Shown piece after piece: positions 43,149-51,645 of a DNA stretch of 64,000 nucleotides; position 1 is the first letter of the stretch; each line of letters begins with the position of its first letter. Both the position numbers and the translations under genes were made by a program. The notes below the pieces were generated by a model that saw nothing but the letters and a program-made list of their open reading frames with translations, did not search any database and was not told the DNA's origin. The stretch spans positions 1 to 64,000 of the forward strand of contig CAVPOY010000034.1 of the NCBI GenBank assembly GCA_963707135.1, read 5' to 3'. This DNA comes from JBGSTR01 sp963707135 (GTDB lineage: Bacteria; Pseudomonadota; Gammaproteobacteria; Chromatiales; Chromatiaceae).

Positions 43149-43741
43149 GGAACGGCTCGCCAACAAGACAAAGCGGCCGAGGACCCTCGTCGGCCGGGGT
43201 AAGTTTGCGAACCCCAGTGCTCCCTGCGGCGACCCTGCTGGGGTTCGTTCCTCACCCAAGCCTACAGTCGACAATCGGAATTGCACGCTTGCCCCCTCTT
43301 CCGCCGGGAGAGGGTCGGGGTGAGGGCGACTGTGTCCCGACGTTCCAGGGACGGCGCTTCCCATTCCTCCCTCTCCCGCCGGGAGAGGGTCGGGGTGAGG
43401 GAATCCCTCCACGATCCTTCTGCCCATTTCCGCCCTACTTATCTGTTTCGGAGACGACGCGATCACCTCAAAGCCTTCAGCAAGACACGTGCCGCGGACC
43501 CCGCGGGTGGCTAAGGTCGTCCGATCTGGACGCGGGCAAGCCGCGGATCATGGGCGAGCGATAGATTGAAACATATCGTTTCAGTTCTGACACGGAGCAA
43601 CCGGTCCACGGCCGCCTTGGCCGCCCCACGGCGCGCCCGTGCCCTCAACCGCGCCCTTGGCGTGGCATTTGCTGCAGGGGAGTGAATACCCAGCTCTTTC
43701 GCCGCTCCGGTATGCCATCCGAATCGCAGGAGGATCGCCGC
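43149..43741. other. Intergenic region with REP pair and a possible cytochrome remnant
   Basis: Contains the palindromic pair at 43291-43405. On the minus strand 43690-43600 reads YSLPCSKCHAKGAVEGTGAP, a cytochrome-c-like heme motif with no intact gene around it. Confidence 0.5.
43291..43405. repeat. REP/BIME-like palindrome pair
   Basis: Two copies of a palindrome of the type cctctcccgccgggagagg, each followed by gtcggggtgaggg, separated by gttccagggacggcgcttcc. The spacer is the reverse complement of a similar spacer in the 51.4 kb copies, so this is one family in the opposite orientation. Confidence 0.75.
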
Positions 43742-44278
43742 TTGAAAGCCACCAACGCTCTAGTCCTGGCCAGCCTGATCGTCTGTTCAACAACCGCATG
43801 GGCCCATGGTCCCACGCGCCAAAAGGTTGTCATCGAACAGGCCATCTCGGCACCCCCGGACAAGGTCTGGGAAATAATTGGGAATTTCCAGGACATGAGC
43901 TGGCACCCTGCAATCACCAAGACCGAGGGCGAAGGCGGAAACATACCCGGGGCGACCCGCGTCCTCACCCTCGCCAACGGTGGTCAGATATTCGAGACGC
44001 TCGAAAAACATGATGCCGCCGATCATTCGATGTTCTATCGGATCGAGAATGTCGACGTGAAGGTCCTTCCGGTCACGAACTACTCCTCGTGGCTCAGCGT
44101 CACCCCAGGCGCTGACGGTGGCAGCACGGTCACCTGGAAGGGGGCCTTCTACCGGGGCTACCCGAACAACGACCCGCCCCCCGAGCTCAACGACGAGGCC
44201 TCCGTCGCCGCCGTGACCGGCGTCTACCAGGCTGGGCTGGCGAACGTCAAGACGATGGTCGAGCAGGCGAGCCCCTAG
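43742..44278 (+). CDS. Secreted SRPBCC-fold protein
   Basis: 178 aa. Signal peptide ATNALVLASLIVCSTTAWAHG, then a START/SRPBCC fold: QKVVIEQAISAPPDKVWEIIGNFQDMSWHPAI, GATRVLTLANGGQIFETLEKHDAADH, YSSWLSVTPGADGGSTVTWKGAFY. Such folds bind hydrophobic ligands. The TTG at 43742 is fixed by AGGAGGA seven bases upstream, in place of ATGs farther up. The YVTN gene follows after 8 bases, so the two form an operon. Ligand unknown. Confidence 0.82.
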   Translation: MKATNALVLASLIVCSTTAWAHGPTRQKVVIEQAISAPPDKVWEIIGNFQDMSWHPAITKTEGEGGNIPGATRVLTLANGGQIFETLEKHDAADHSMFYRIENVDVKVLPVTNYSSWLSVTPGADGGSTVTWKGAFYRGYPNNDPPPELNDEASVAAVTGVYQAGLANVKTMVEQASP

Positions 44279-44286
44279 GCACGGCG

Positions 44287-45270
44287 ATGCCCTTCCGCGA
44301 CGCTGGACGTTCGAGTCAACGGCGGTTGAGACCAGCGGCCATCGGTCTGTGTCTGTTGGCGGGCCAGGTCGTCGCGACCCCGTTCGCCTTCATCACCAAC
44401 CAGGGCGACGGAACGGTATCGGTAATCGACCTGCCGGCGATGCGTGTGTCCGCCACCGTACAGGTCGGAACCAGTCCCGCCGGGGTCGCGGTTTCTCCGA
44501 ACGGGCGTCGCGTCTACGTCACGAACCCGGAGAGCAAGGACCTCTACGTCCTCGACGGCGAGGAGCCGCGCGTGCTGAACCGGGTGCAGGTCGGCGAGGG
44601 TCCGCTCGGCGTCGCCGTGAGCCCGGACGGGGATCGGGTCTATGTCGCGGACTGGTATGACGATGTCGTGTTCGTGCTCGACGCGCGCGACCTGACGCTG
44701 GTGGCCCGCATCGCCGTCGGCGACTCGCCCTCAGGACTGGCCGTCGGCCCGGGCGGCGACAAGCTCTACGTCTCCGAACGAGACGACGACAGCGTCGCCG
44801 TGGTGGACACGCGAGAAAACCGCGTCATCGCGCGGGTCAAGGTGGGTCGTCGACCGTTCGGCATCCAGGTCGATCGCGCGGGCCAGCGACTCTATACCGC
44901 GAACGTGGCGAGCAACGACATGACCATCGTCGATCTGGCGGGACCGCGGGTGGTAGACACGATCCCGGTCGGCAGCACGCCCTATGCCGTCGCCGTCACG
45001 CCCGATGGGCGGCGCATATTCGTCACCAACCAGCACGCGAATACGGTCTCCGTGATCGACACCAGCTCGGGAGGCGTGATCCTGGAGCGGGAGGTCGGCG
45101 AGTTTCCGGAGGGCATCATCGTCGGGCCCGGCGGCACCAACGTCTATGTCGCCAACTGGTTCAGCAACGAGGTGGTCGTGCTAGACAGCGACAGCCTCGA
45201 GGTCATCGGCCGAATCCCGACCGGGGAAAGCCCCAGGGCCTTCGGCGTCTTCGTCGCCGGCGGGAGTTGA
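44287..45270 (+). CDS. YVTN-repeat beta-propeller protein
   Basis: 327 aa secreted propeller with signal peptide (AAIGLCLLAGQVVATPFA) and seven regular repeats such as FITNQGDGTVSVID, YVTNPESKDLYVLD, YVADWYDDVVFVLD, YVSERDDDSVAVVD, YTANVASNDMTIVD, FVTNQHANTVSVID, YVANWFSNEVVVLD. It is a second propeller in this locus, distinct from the one at 40814-41806. Probably periplasmic scaffold or binding protein. Confidence 0.87.
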   Translation: MPFRDAGRSSQRRLRPAAIGLCLLAGQVVATPFAFITNQGDGTVSVIDLPAMRVSATVQVGTSPAGVAVSPNGRRVYVTNPESKDLYVLDGEEPRVLNRVQVGEGPLGVAVSPDGDRVYVADWYDDVVFVLDARDLTLVARIAVGDSPSGLAVGPGGDKLYVSERDDDSVAVVDTRENRVIARVKVGRRPFGIQVDRAGQRLYTANVASNDMTIVDLAGPRVVDTIPVGSTPYAVAVTPDGRRIFVTNQHANTVSVIDTSSGGVILEREVGEFPEGIIVGPGGTNVYVANWFSNEVVVLDSDSLEVIGRIPTGESPRAFGVFVAGGS

Positions 45271-45331
45271 TCGATAAACAGCCAAGCCGGGACGTCCGAT
45301 CGAACAATCCGCTCAACGCCACGAGGCAGCC

Positions 45332-45619
45332 ATGTATATCCGAAACTACCCCGAGGACTCAGTGCTCCGGCGTCACTACGAGGCCGCCGCCGACCGGATT
45401 CGCGGCGACTGGCTACAGCAGCCGCCAACGGATTCCGTCCTGCGACGGCACTACGATCAAATGCAAGCGGCTCCGTCCTACGCCGCAGCGAGTAACGCCC
45501 CGCGGACACCCCCGCGCCCCGCCCCCGCCCCCGCCGCTGCGCCGGCGCCGACAACGACACCCGAACCGCAACGCAAAGGCGGACTCTTTGGCTGGCTGGG
45601 AAGGCTGTTCGGCGGTTAG
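45332..45619 (+). CDS. Small protein with duplicated DSVLRRHY motif
   Basis: 95 aa, unrecognised. The sequence DSVLRRHY occurs twice (residues ~9-16 and ~34-41), each after a short proline/tyrosine stretch. Then comes a Pro/Ala linker (RTPPRPAPAPAAAPAPTTTP) and an ending GGLFGWLGRLFGG that could form a short amphipathic, membrane-active helix. No signal peptide. The coding pattern and the motif duplication argue that it is real. Function unknown. Confidence 0.6.
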   Translation: MYIRNYPEDSVLRRHYEAAADRIRGDWLQQPPTDSVLRRHYDQMQAAPSYAAASNAPRTPPRPAPAPAAAPAPTTTPEPQRKGGLFGWLGRLFGG

Positions 45620-46154
45620 CCTCGTCGCCCCCACGCGGTCGCAAATCGACGCAACCATTGGCGGGCAGAAGACTTCAGCCGCGCCTGGCAAGCGATCCGA
45701 GCGGCCTCAGAGACGCCGTGCAACACCTGGACGGATATCGCGAGAGGCACCGGGTCTAATTTTATTCGGCGATTCAAGGTCAAGGACGTGACGTGAAAAG
45801 GAACGCTTTCACCGAGAGTTAAAGTCGGTTCGCCGGCGCGGACGCGGATCCCGTTCGAATCGAAGCGCGAAGCCAAACGCGGTTACTGGTGCGTTGCAGA
45901 CCCGTGGAACGGAACTCGCCGCGGCTGTTCGACTCGGTTGCTATACTCGAATTGTCAGACGAGCCGCGGCGGACAGCGCGGGTCGTAACGCTTCGCGACG
46001 GTTTAGCAAACGCCAAACCTGCAGCGGGTGCAAGGTAACCCCGAGAGGCACTTCGCCACTTGGAACAGTTGTTTCTCGAAGGGCGCTCGTTGCCCGCGGT
46101 AGCGTCGCAACAGACATTGCGACGGGGACGCCGAAGCAGTGAGGCAGGCTCGCA
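45620..46154. other. Intergenic, lower-GC DNA before the SGNH hydrolase gene
   Basis: 535 bases without a recognisable gene. Short minus-strand frames lack family features. An extended -10 candidate lies at 45938-45946. Confidence 0.4.
45938..45946 (+). promoter_or_regulatory. Candidate extended -10 element
   Basis: TGCTATACT fits an extended -10 (TGnTATAAT). About 210 bases upstream of the SGNH hydrolase start; no clear -35. Confidence 0.25.
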
Positions 46155-48845
46155 ATGAAAACAAAACAGGCAGCGGCATTCTTGGCCGCAATTACGACCA
46201 TTGTCGGATTCATCCCCCACAATCCCGTCGACGCGGCGGGAGAACGCGGGGCGAACCTGAACCCTCAGATCTCCGGCGACTGGGTGGTGTGGCAAGACTC
46301 AGACGGCAGAGTTCGGGAAATCCTAACTGCCGTACCAATCCCCCGCGAACCCGATCCCGTCGAATTAACGGAAGACCTGCTCGGGTTCTTGAATGCCGCG
46401 ATCACCGACGGGTCGCTCGCCGGAGCGGGTCGCGGTGGGTACGCGGCCGAACATGCCAACGCTCTTTACAAGAAGCTCGTGGAGGCGCAGGCATTGAGCG
46501 CTGCCGAGGATTATGCGGCGGCTCTGACGGTTCTCAACGACGTGCACAAGCTCTGCGACGGTCAACCCGAGCCGAACGACTTGGTCGCCGGACACGGACG
46601 AGAAGCGTTCGCAGCGATGGTTGAAGCGCGGATTGCGCTCCTGGAGCCGCTCGCGTTTGTCGCTCGCGGGGACTATCTCGCAGATGACGGCGATTTCGGC
46701 GCCCGTGAGCAAGCCGCTAACAACCTTCCCGCGGGGACCCATGACGGGATTAACCAGACCGACACCTGGGGCTGGACCTGCGACGCGGACAATTACGCGC
46801 AACCGATCTCGGTTCACTTCTATGCGGACGCCCCGGCTGGCAGCGGAGGCATCTTCATCGGCTCCACCACGGCCAACTTGATCCGAACTGATGTGGCCGC
46901 CGCCTGCGGCGGCTATGCGAACCATGGATTCAACTTCACCCTGCCTGAGGCGGTGAAGGATGGAGACCAGCACTGGATCTACGCCTACGCGATCAGCATC
47001 GGCGGCGGCGTGAACCCGCTGCTCGCCAACTCGCCGAAGCTCTTCACGCGCTGGCAGGGGATGGCTGCGCTGGCCGTGATTGGGGACAGCATCACTCGAG
47101 CCTACAACGCGAACGGTGATACTGCCTTTGCCCCGAGCTGCAGCTGGGGCGACGACCTCCGCTACTCCTGGTTCTCAAACACCAACGAGCTTGGTCTGTG
47201 CTACGAGCACAACGTCTTCAGCGTTACCGAGCGGACCAAATGCACGGGCGCGAATCCCTTGGTCGTCGCGAACTTCGCCTGGAACGGCGCCGACATGTAC
47301 ACGGACGCCTATACCCAGGCGGTGTCGGCGAAGAACTGGCTGGTCAATCAGGCCTCGAACCGCTTGGTCGCGATCCTCCTCGGCGGTAATGACATCTGCA
47401 CCAACAATACGAATGTTAACGAGCCTTGCCCGAATGATCCGACGGGCCGCCTCGATAATACGAACTACTGCCGCCCAAAGCCGGCCACCTTCGAGACGGA
47501 GGTCCGACGGGCCCTCGATGTGCTGGTCACGGTTCCCAACACCCACATCGGCGTCGCGGATCCACCTCGAGTCTCGCTCCTCTGCCGCTACAAGAGCAAG
47601 AGCGTGGGTTCGAACCTGGAGTGCTCCGATCTCTGGCAGACGGCCACTCTCTTCGGGGCCTCCGGGGTGTGCCGGTCTCTCACCAAGGACTGCAGCGCGG
47701 AGCGCATCGCAAAGGCGAACGAGACGTTCGTGAATTACCGGAACGCTATTCAGCGGGTGGTCGCCGAATATGCCGCTGTCGCGCCTGGCGCGAGGATTCC
47801 GGCGAACGCCATATTCGGAACAGGCAACGTCACCAAGGCGTCGGGCGTGACCCTGAAGCGCACCCAAGTGTTCGGCAAGTACCTGTTCCAGGCCGACGAC
47901 ATCTCCAACTGCGACTGCTTTCACCCGTACAAGTCCATGCAGAACAAGCTTGCGGCATGGATGTTTCGTGGTCTGCAGTGCAGCTCAACGCAGCCCTGCG
48001 TGTACGAGGTTGGAGACCTTTTCCAAGACGGTGCCGGCATCAACTGGGACACGTCGACCTACTATGCTGGCCTGTTGGACGGCAAGGAGTCGACCACCGT
48101 AGGCATCTGGCGCCCGAGCACGGGCCGGTTCTATCTGGACACAGACGGCAGCTTCACCTGGACCGCGGGTGTCGACCTGATCACCGCCTCCTTCGGCATC
48201 CCAGCGGACCAGCCAGTGGCGGGCGACTGGAACGGCGACGGAGTCGACGACATCGGCGTCTGGCGCCCGAGCACCGGCCGCTTTTACTTGGACATGGACG
48301 GCAGCCGTACCTGGACGCGGAGTATCGATCTGATCAGCGGTGTTTTCTCCGTGGCGACGGACCTTCCGGTGGCGGGCGACTGGGACGGTGACGGTGTCGA
48401 TGACGTCGGCATCTGGCGTCCAAGCACGGGCCGGTTCTATCTCGACACGGACGGTAACCGTACCTGGAGCACGGGTGTCGACTTGATCACCGCCCCCTTT
48501 GGTATTCCAACAGACCGGCCGGTTGCGGGCGACTGGAACGGGGACGGCGTCGACGACATCGGCGTCTGGCGCCCGAGCACCGGCCGCTTTTACCTGGATA
48601 TCGACGGCAGCCGTACCTGGACGCGGGGTATCGATCTGATCAGCGGCGTTTTCTCCGTGGCGACGGACCTTCCAGTGGCTGGCGACTGGGACGGTGACGG
48701 TGTCGACGAGATCGGCATCTGGCGCCCGAGTACGGGACGGTTCCATCTCGATACAGACGGCAGCTTCACGTGGACGGCGGGTGTCGACTTGATCACCGAC
48801 GCGTTCGGCATCGCCACCGACCATCCCGTCGCGGGTCGTTGGTAG
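46155..48845 (+). CDS. Large secreted SGNH/GDSL hydrolase with FG-GAP-like repeats
   Basis: 896 aa with signal peptide (AAFLAAITTIVGFIPHNPVDAA). A helical region (~65-170) is followed by a beta domain (~200-285, TWGWTCDADNYAQPISVHFY). The hydrolase domain (~305-605) has block I GDSIT (Ser312), block III GGND (410-413) and block V DCFH (Asp587, His590). From ~647 five repeats of about 50 aa follow, each with IWRPSTGRFYLD and VAGDWNGDGVDD-type calcium-binding loops, in alternating A/B versions. The SGNH part probably deacylates a polysaccharide or lipid; the repeats may bind glycans. Base composition is lower in GC and codons differ from neighbours, suggesting acquisition. Confidence 0.82.
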   Translation: MKTKQAAAFLAAITTIVGFIPHNPVDAAGERGANLNPQISGDWVVWQDSDGRVREILTAVPIPREPDPVELTEDLLGFLNAAITDGSLAGAGRGGYAAEHANALYKKLVEAQALSAAEDYAAALTVLNDVHKLCDGQPEPNDLVAGHGREAFAAMVEARIALLEPLAFVARGDYLADDGDFGAREQAANNLPAGTHDGINQTDTWGWTCDADNYAQPISVHFYADAPAGSGGIFIGSTTANLIRTDVAAACGGYANHGFNFTLPEAVKDGDQHWIYAYAISIGGGVNPLLANSPKLFTRWQGMAALAVIGDSITRAYNANGDTAFAPSCSWGDDLRYSWFSNTNELGLCYEHNVFSVTERTKCTGANPLVVANFAWNGADMYTDAYTQAVSAKNWLVNQASNRLVAILLGGNDICTNNTNVNEPCPNDPTGRLDNTNYCRPKPATFETEVRRALDVLVTVPNTHIGVADPPRVSLLCRYKSKSVGSNLECSDLWQTATLFGASGVCRSLTKDCSAERIAKANETFVNYRNAIQRVVAEYAAVAPGARIPANAIFGTGNVTKASGVTLKRTQVFGKYLFQADDISNCDCFHPYKSMQNKLAAWMFRGLQCSSTQPCVYEVGDLFQDGAGINWDTSTYYAGLLDGKESTTVGIWRPSTGRFYLDTDGSFTWTAGVDLITASFGIPADQPVAGDWNGDGVDDIGVWRPSTGRFYLDMDGSRTWTRSIDLISGVFSVATDLPVAGDWDGDGVDDVGIWRPSTGRFYLDTDGNRTWSTGVDLITAPFGIPTDRPVAGDWNGDGVDDIGVWRPSTGRFYLDIDGSRTWTRGIDLISGVFSVATDLPVAGDWDGDGVDEIGIWRPSTGRFHLDTDGSFTWTAGVDLITDAFGIATDHPVAGRW
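48099..48842 (+). repeat. Higher-order coding repeat in the SGNH gene
   Basis: Units of about 150 bases encode ~50-aa FG-GAP-like modules. Units one, three and five resemble each other, as do two and four (a two-unit period near 300 bases; 48245-48400 and 48545-48700 are almost identical), showing recent tandem duplication of a pair. Confidence 0.8.
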
Positions 48846-49389
48846 GAATGCGCTTGCCAAGGAGTCACGCCGACGAGGCGGTTCGCTGAAGCGAGCGTTT
48901 GCGAACCGAATACGCGGTGCCGAGGATGAACAGGAACGGTTGGTAGGCCCTTCCGAATTCCCGGCCGTCGGGGACACCCCTAACTGATAACTGAGCGCTT
49001 CGGCGACATTTTTTGCCGCGCGGAGCGACGACTTCGGAAGGCTGCACTTCGTGCTTGGCGGTAACCAAAGTGCGGGCTTTAGTGACAGCAACCCGCGTTC
49101 AATGGTCAGTAGAGCCGAACAGCGCCCGGTCGGTTAGGTAATTCCCGGCGGCGACTCTCTCAGCCACGAATGCCAGCAATGTGCGACAAAGCTGCCCGCC
49201 GCGACAGCTGGTTGACCGTCCGGATAGGGGCGCAACCAGCCGCCCGGGTTACCGATTTGGTGGTCGGGGCCGATGTCGAGCTGATTCCGGGGCGACGTGA
49301 GCCGACCCTGCTTGTACCGGTCTGTATGGTATATGGAGCGTATCCACTGCTCCGGAATTCCGGACCCAACGGCCTTGGATTTTCCGCGA
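48846..49389. other. Intergenic, no gene recognised
   Basis: 544 bases. An 8-bp stem (cggttcgc at 48879 with gcgaaccg at 48901) could end the SGNH transcript. Nothing else is supported. Confidence 0.4.
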
Positions 49390-49956
49390 TCAGTCTAAGT
49401 CGACCGTTTCCTGGTGCGGGAAAAACCCACCCCGGTTCGGCATTTGCAGTCGCGCGAGGCTCGCCGCGTCCACGACCGACTGTTCGCCGATCAGGCCGTT
49501 GAGGTGCAGCAGGTACGCGGTCAGGGCGTAGACCTCGTCGTCGCTCAGGGATAAGGGCGCGTCCGCCGGCATCGCCCGGCGGACGTAGTCGAACAGCGGG
49601 GGCGCGTAGGGCCAGTAGCTGCCGATGGCGCGGTCCGGGTAGGCGGTGCCGAGGCTGCCGATGCCGCCGACCAGTTCCTCGGCGGTCGCGCCCCGACCCT
49701 CGGGCCCGTGGCAGCGTTCGCACTTCTTTCGGTACAGAATCCCTCCGTCCGCGGACGTCCCACTGCCCGCCGGTAGTCCCTGTCCGTCGGCACCGATCAG
49801 CGCGTCCCAGCCGGATGAGACACCCGGCGGCTGGGCTGCCTCGGAACCCGATCTGTTCCCGGCGGCGACTAAACCCGGCGCGTACGCCATCGCCGCCAGC
49901 GCAACCGCAGCGGCCAGCGCCCGTGGGCAGCGGGGCACAGCGGCCCGTCCGTTCAA
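49390..49956 (-). CDS. soxD: Mono-heme cytochrome c, SoxD/SorB-like
   Basis: 188 aa from TTG at 49956 (GTG at 49938 is an alternative; neither has a good ribosome site). Signal peptide ALAAAVALAAMAYAPGLVAAG, one heme site CERCH (Cys79, Cys82, His83), then LVGGIGSLGTAYPDRAIGSYWPYAPPLFDYVRRAMP and DDEVYALTAYLLHLNGLI, a layout typical of the cytochrome partner of sulfite or sulfane dehydrogenases. Only one heme is present, so it is shorter than two-domain SoxD. It directly follows the SoxC-like gene. Confidence 0.8.
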   Translation of the reverse strand: MNGRAAVPRCPRALAAAVALAAMAYAPGLVAAGNRSGSEAAQPPGVSSGWDALIGADGQGLPAGSGTSADGGILYRKKCERCHGPEGRGATAEELVGGIGSLGTAYPDRAIGSYWPYAPPLFDYVRRAMPADAPLSLSDDEVYALTAYLLHLNGLIGEQSVVDAASLARLQMPNRGGFFPHQETVDLD

Positions 49957-49972
49957 CGGTCCAGACCGGCTC

Positions 49973-51272
49973 CTATAGGTAGATATGCTGGACGCTGCCA
50001 TCAGGCGAAACCCGCCAGCTGACGATGGCGTTGTAGTGGTAATAGCCGTGGCTTCCCTGCCGCGCGACAAGCTCGGACCGCGGCGGCTGCAGCGTAACCG
50101 CTCTCGTCGACGGCGCGGCTGAGCACGACCGCTGGTTCACCGCCCCACTGCCACGGGCGGCGGAAACGCGTCAGACAGGCGGGCAAGACCGGATCCTGCA
50201 GCTCGGCCGGAGACCAGCTGGCCCCACCATCGGAGGAGACCTCGACCCGGGCGATCCTCCCGGCACCGGACCAGGCCAACCCGCGAATCTCATAAGCGCC
50301 GGGCCCGGGCAGTTCGAACCCCGGCGACGGATAGGTGATGACGGATTTCGCCTCCATCACGAAGCTGAACTGCCGCGCCCTGCCGTCCGGGAGCAGGTCG
50401 GTGTACTTGGCTGTTTCGAAGCGCGACATCAGGGGCCCCGTCGTCAGGCTGATCCGGCGCAACCATTTCACGTTGGTGATGCCCTCCCACCCCGGCACCA
50501 CCAAGCGCACCGGGTACCCGTTCTCCGGCCTGACCCGTTCGCCGTTCTGGTAGAGCGCCACGATAACGTCGTCCAGCACCTTTTCGAGAGGCAGACTGAC
50601 CAGCAGCCCCGCCGCGTCGGCGCCGGCGGCGACCAGCCACCTCGCATCGCCCGCAATCCCCGCTTCCTGCAGCAGGGTCCGCAACGGTACGCCGGTCCAC
50701 TCGCTCCCGGACACCAGGCCGTGGAAATGCCCTACCCGCGCCTGGATCGGGTCCGGGTGCCAGCCGGCGCTGCTGTTTCCGCCGCACTCGATGAAACACT
50801 GCCGGCTGACGCGGGAATAGCGCAGCAGATGCTCGACAGTCAGTTCCAACGGCCGCTCCACCAGCCCGTCGATGATGAGCCGGTGCCGCTCGGGGTCGAT
50901 GTCCGGCACGCCGTTGTGGTGTCGCTCGAAGTGCAGGGGGTTCGGCGTGATGGCGCCGTCGAGGTCGTGCAGCGGTGTCCAGGAAACGCCGTTACCAGGC
51001 AGACTCGGGCTTGCGGCAACCCAGCGGATGACGCCGTTCTCGTGCGAGGACGGCTGGCCGTAGTTGGAGAACGGGCGCCCCGGCTCCCGCATCCAGGGCG
51101 GCGGGTCCGTTTCCGGCACGCTCTTGTTCATCGCAACAGCGCCGCGCGCCAACAGGGTAGCACCGCCGGCGGCCAGCCCCGCTGCCAGGAAACGTCGCCG
51201 CCCGTTAGGCGCGTCTTTGGCTGGGTTCTCCGAAGAGGGCAGATCGTCCTGCGGGTTGCGATCAGGGTTCAA
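49973..51272 (-). CDS. soxC: Molybdenum sulfane/sulfite dehydrogenase SoxC-like, one apparent frameshift
   Basis: Sulfite-oxidase-fold enzyme. A Tat signal (GRRRFLAAGLAAGGATLLA) fits export of a Mo enzyme. The Mo-ligating cysteine is Cys163 in QCFIECGGNSSAGW; other stretches include LHFERHHNGVPDIDPERHRL, GWEGITNVKWLRRISL and the dimer domain ITYPSPGFELPGPGAYEIRGLAWSG. Near 50095 the frame shifts: the expected end (ELVARQGSHGYYHYNAIVSW, VQHIYL) is present in another frame and stops at 49973. Start is TTG with GGGAG seven bases upstream. SoxC oxidises sulfane sulfur on SoxYZ; relatives oxidise sulfite. No other sox core genes are here. Confidence 0.83.
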
Positions 51273-51645
51273 TAGTTACTCCCATTACATTGATATAATG
51301 ATATATTTTTATAAGAATGTGCGGGGCTGTTGTAACGCGTGGCGTACCCTCACCCCCGCCCTCTCCCGCCAGCGGGAGAGGGAGAAATCAGAAGTTCCGT
51401 CCATGGAACATCTGGACACAATAGCCTCACCCCCGCCCTCTCCCGCCAGCGGGAGAGGGAGAAATCGGAAGTTCCGTCCATGGAACATCTGAACGCAATT
51501 GCCGGCACCCAGCTGCACACCCACTCCCTCGGACCGCGCAGGGTTTGCACCAATCCAGGCGCGCGCGCACGTTCTGGCGCGACGCTTGCTGTCTCTGCGC
51601 AGTCCAATGCCAGCCAACCGTCATTCATAGAGGACGCCTCGAGCG
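51273..51645. other. AT-rich promoter region of soxC and REP tandem repeat
   Basis: Bases 51280-51322 are strikingly AT-rich for this genome (tatataat/atattttt stretches) and likely hold the soxC promoter on the minus strand. The rest is the tandem REP repeat at 51348-51501. Confidence 0.5.
51348..51501. repeat. Two tandem 77-bp REP-containing units
   Basis: Each unit carries cctcacccccgccctctccc, its palindromic partner gggagaggg, then gaagttccgtccatggaac. The units are offset by exactly 77 bases (51348 and 51425) with a few differences. Same family as 43291-43405. Confidence 0.8.

Noticed and set aside
43291..43405. Repeated palindromes considered as a CRISPR array
   Set aside because: Only two copies, palindromic over most of their length, no regular spacers and no cas genes; REP-type repeats fit better.
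48099..48842. Regular ~150-bp repeats considered as non-coding tandem repeats
   Set aside because: They keep frame and encode FG-GAP-like modules of the SGNH protein.
49170..49502. 110-codon plus-strand frame
   Set aside because: Overlaps the cytochrome gene on the other strand and has no recognisable features.
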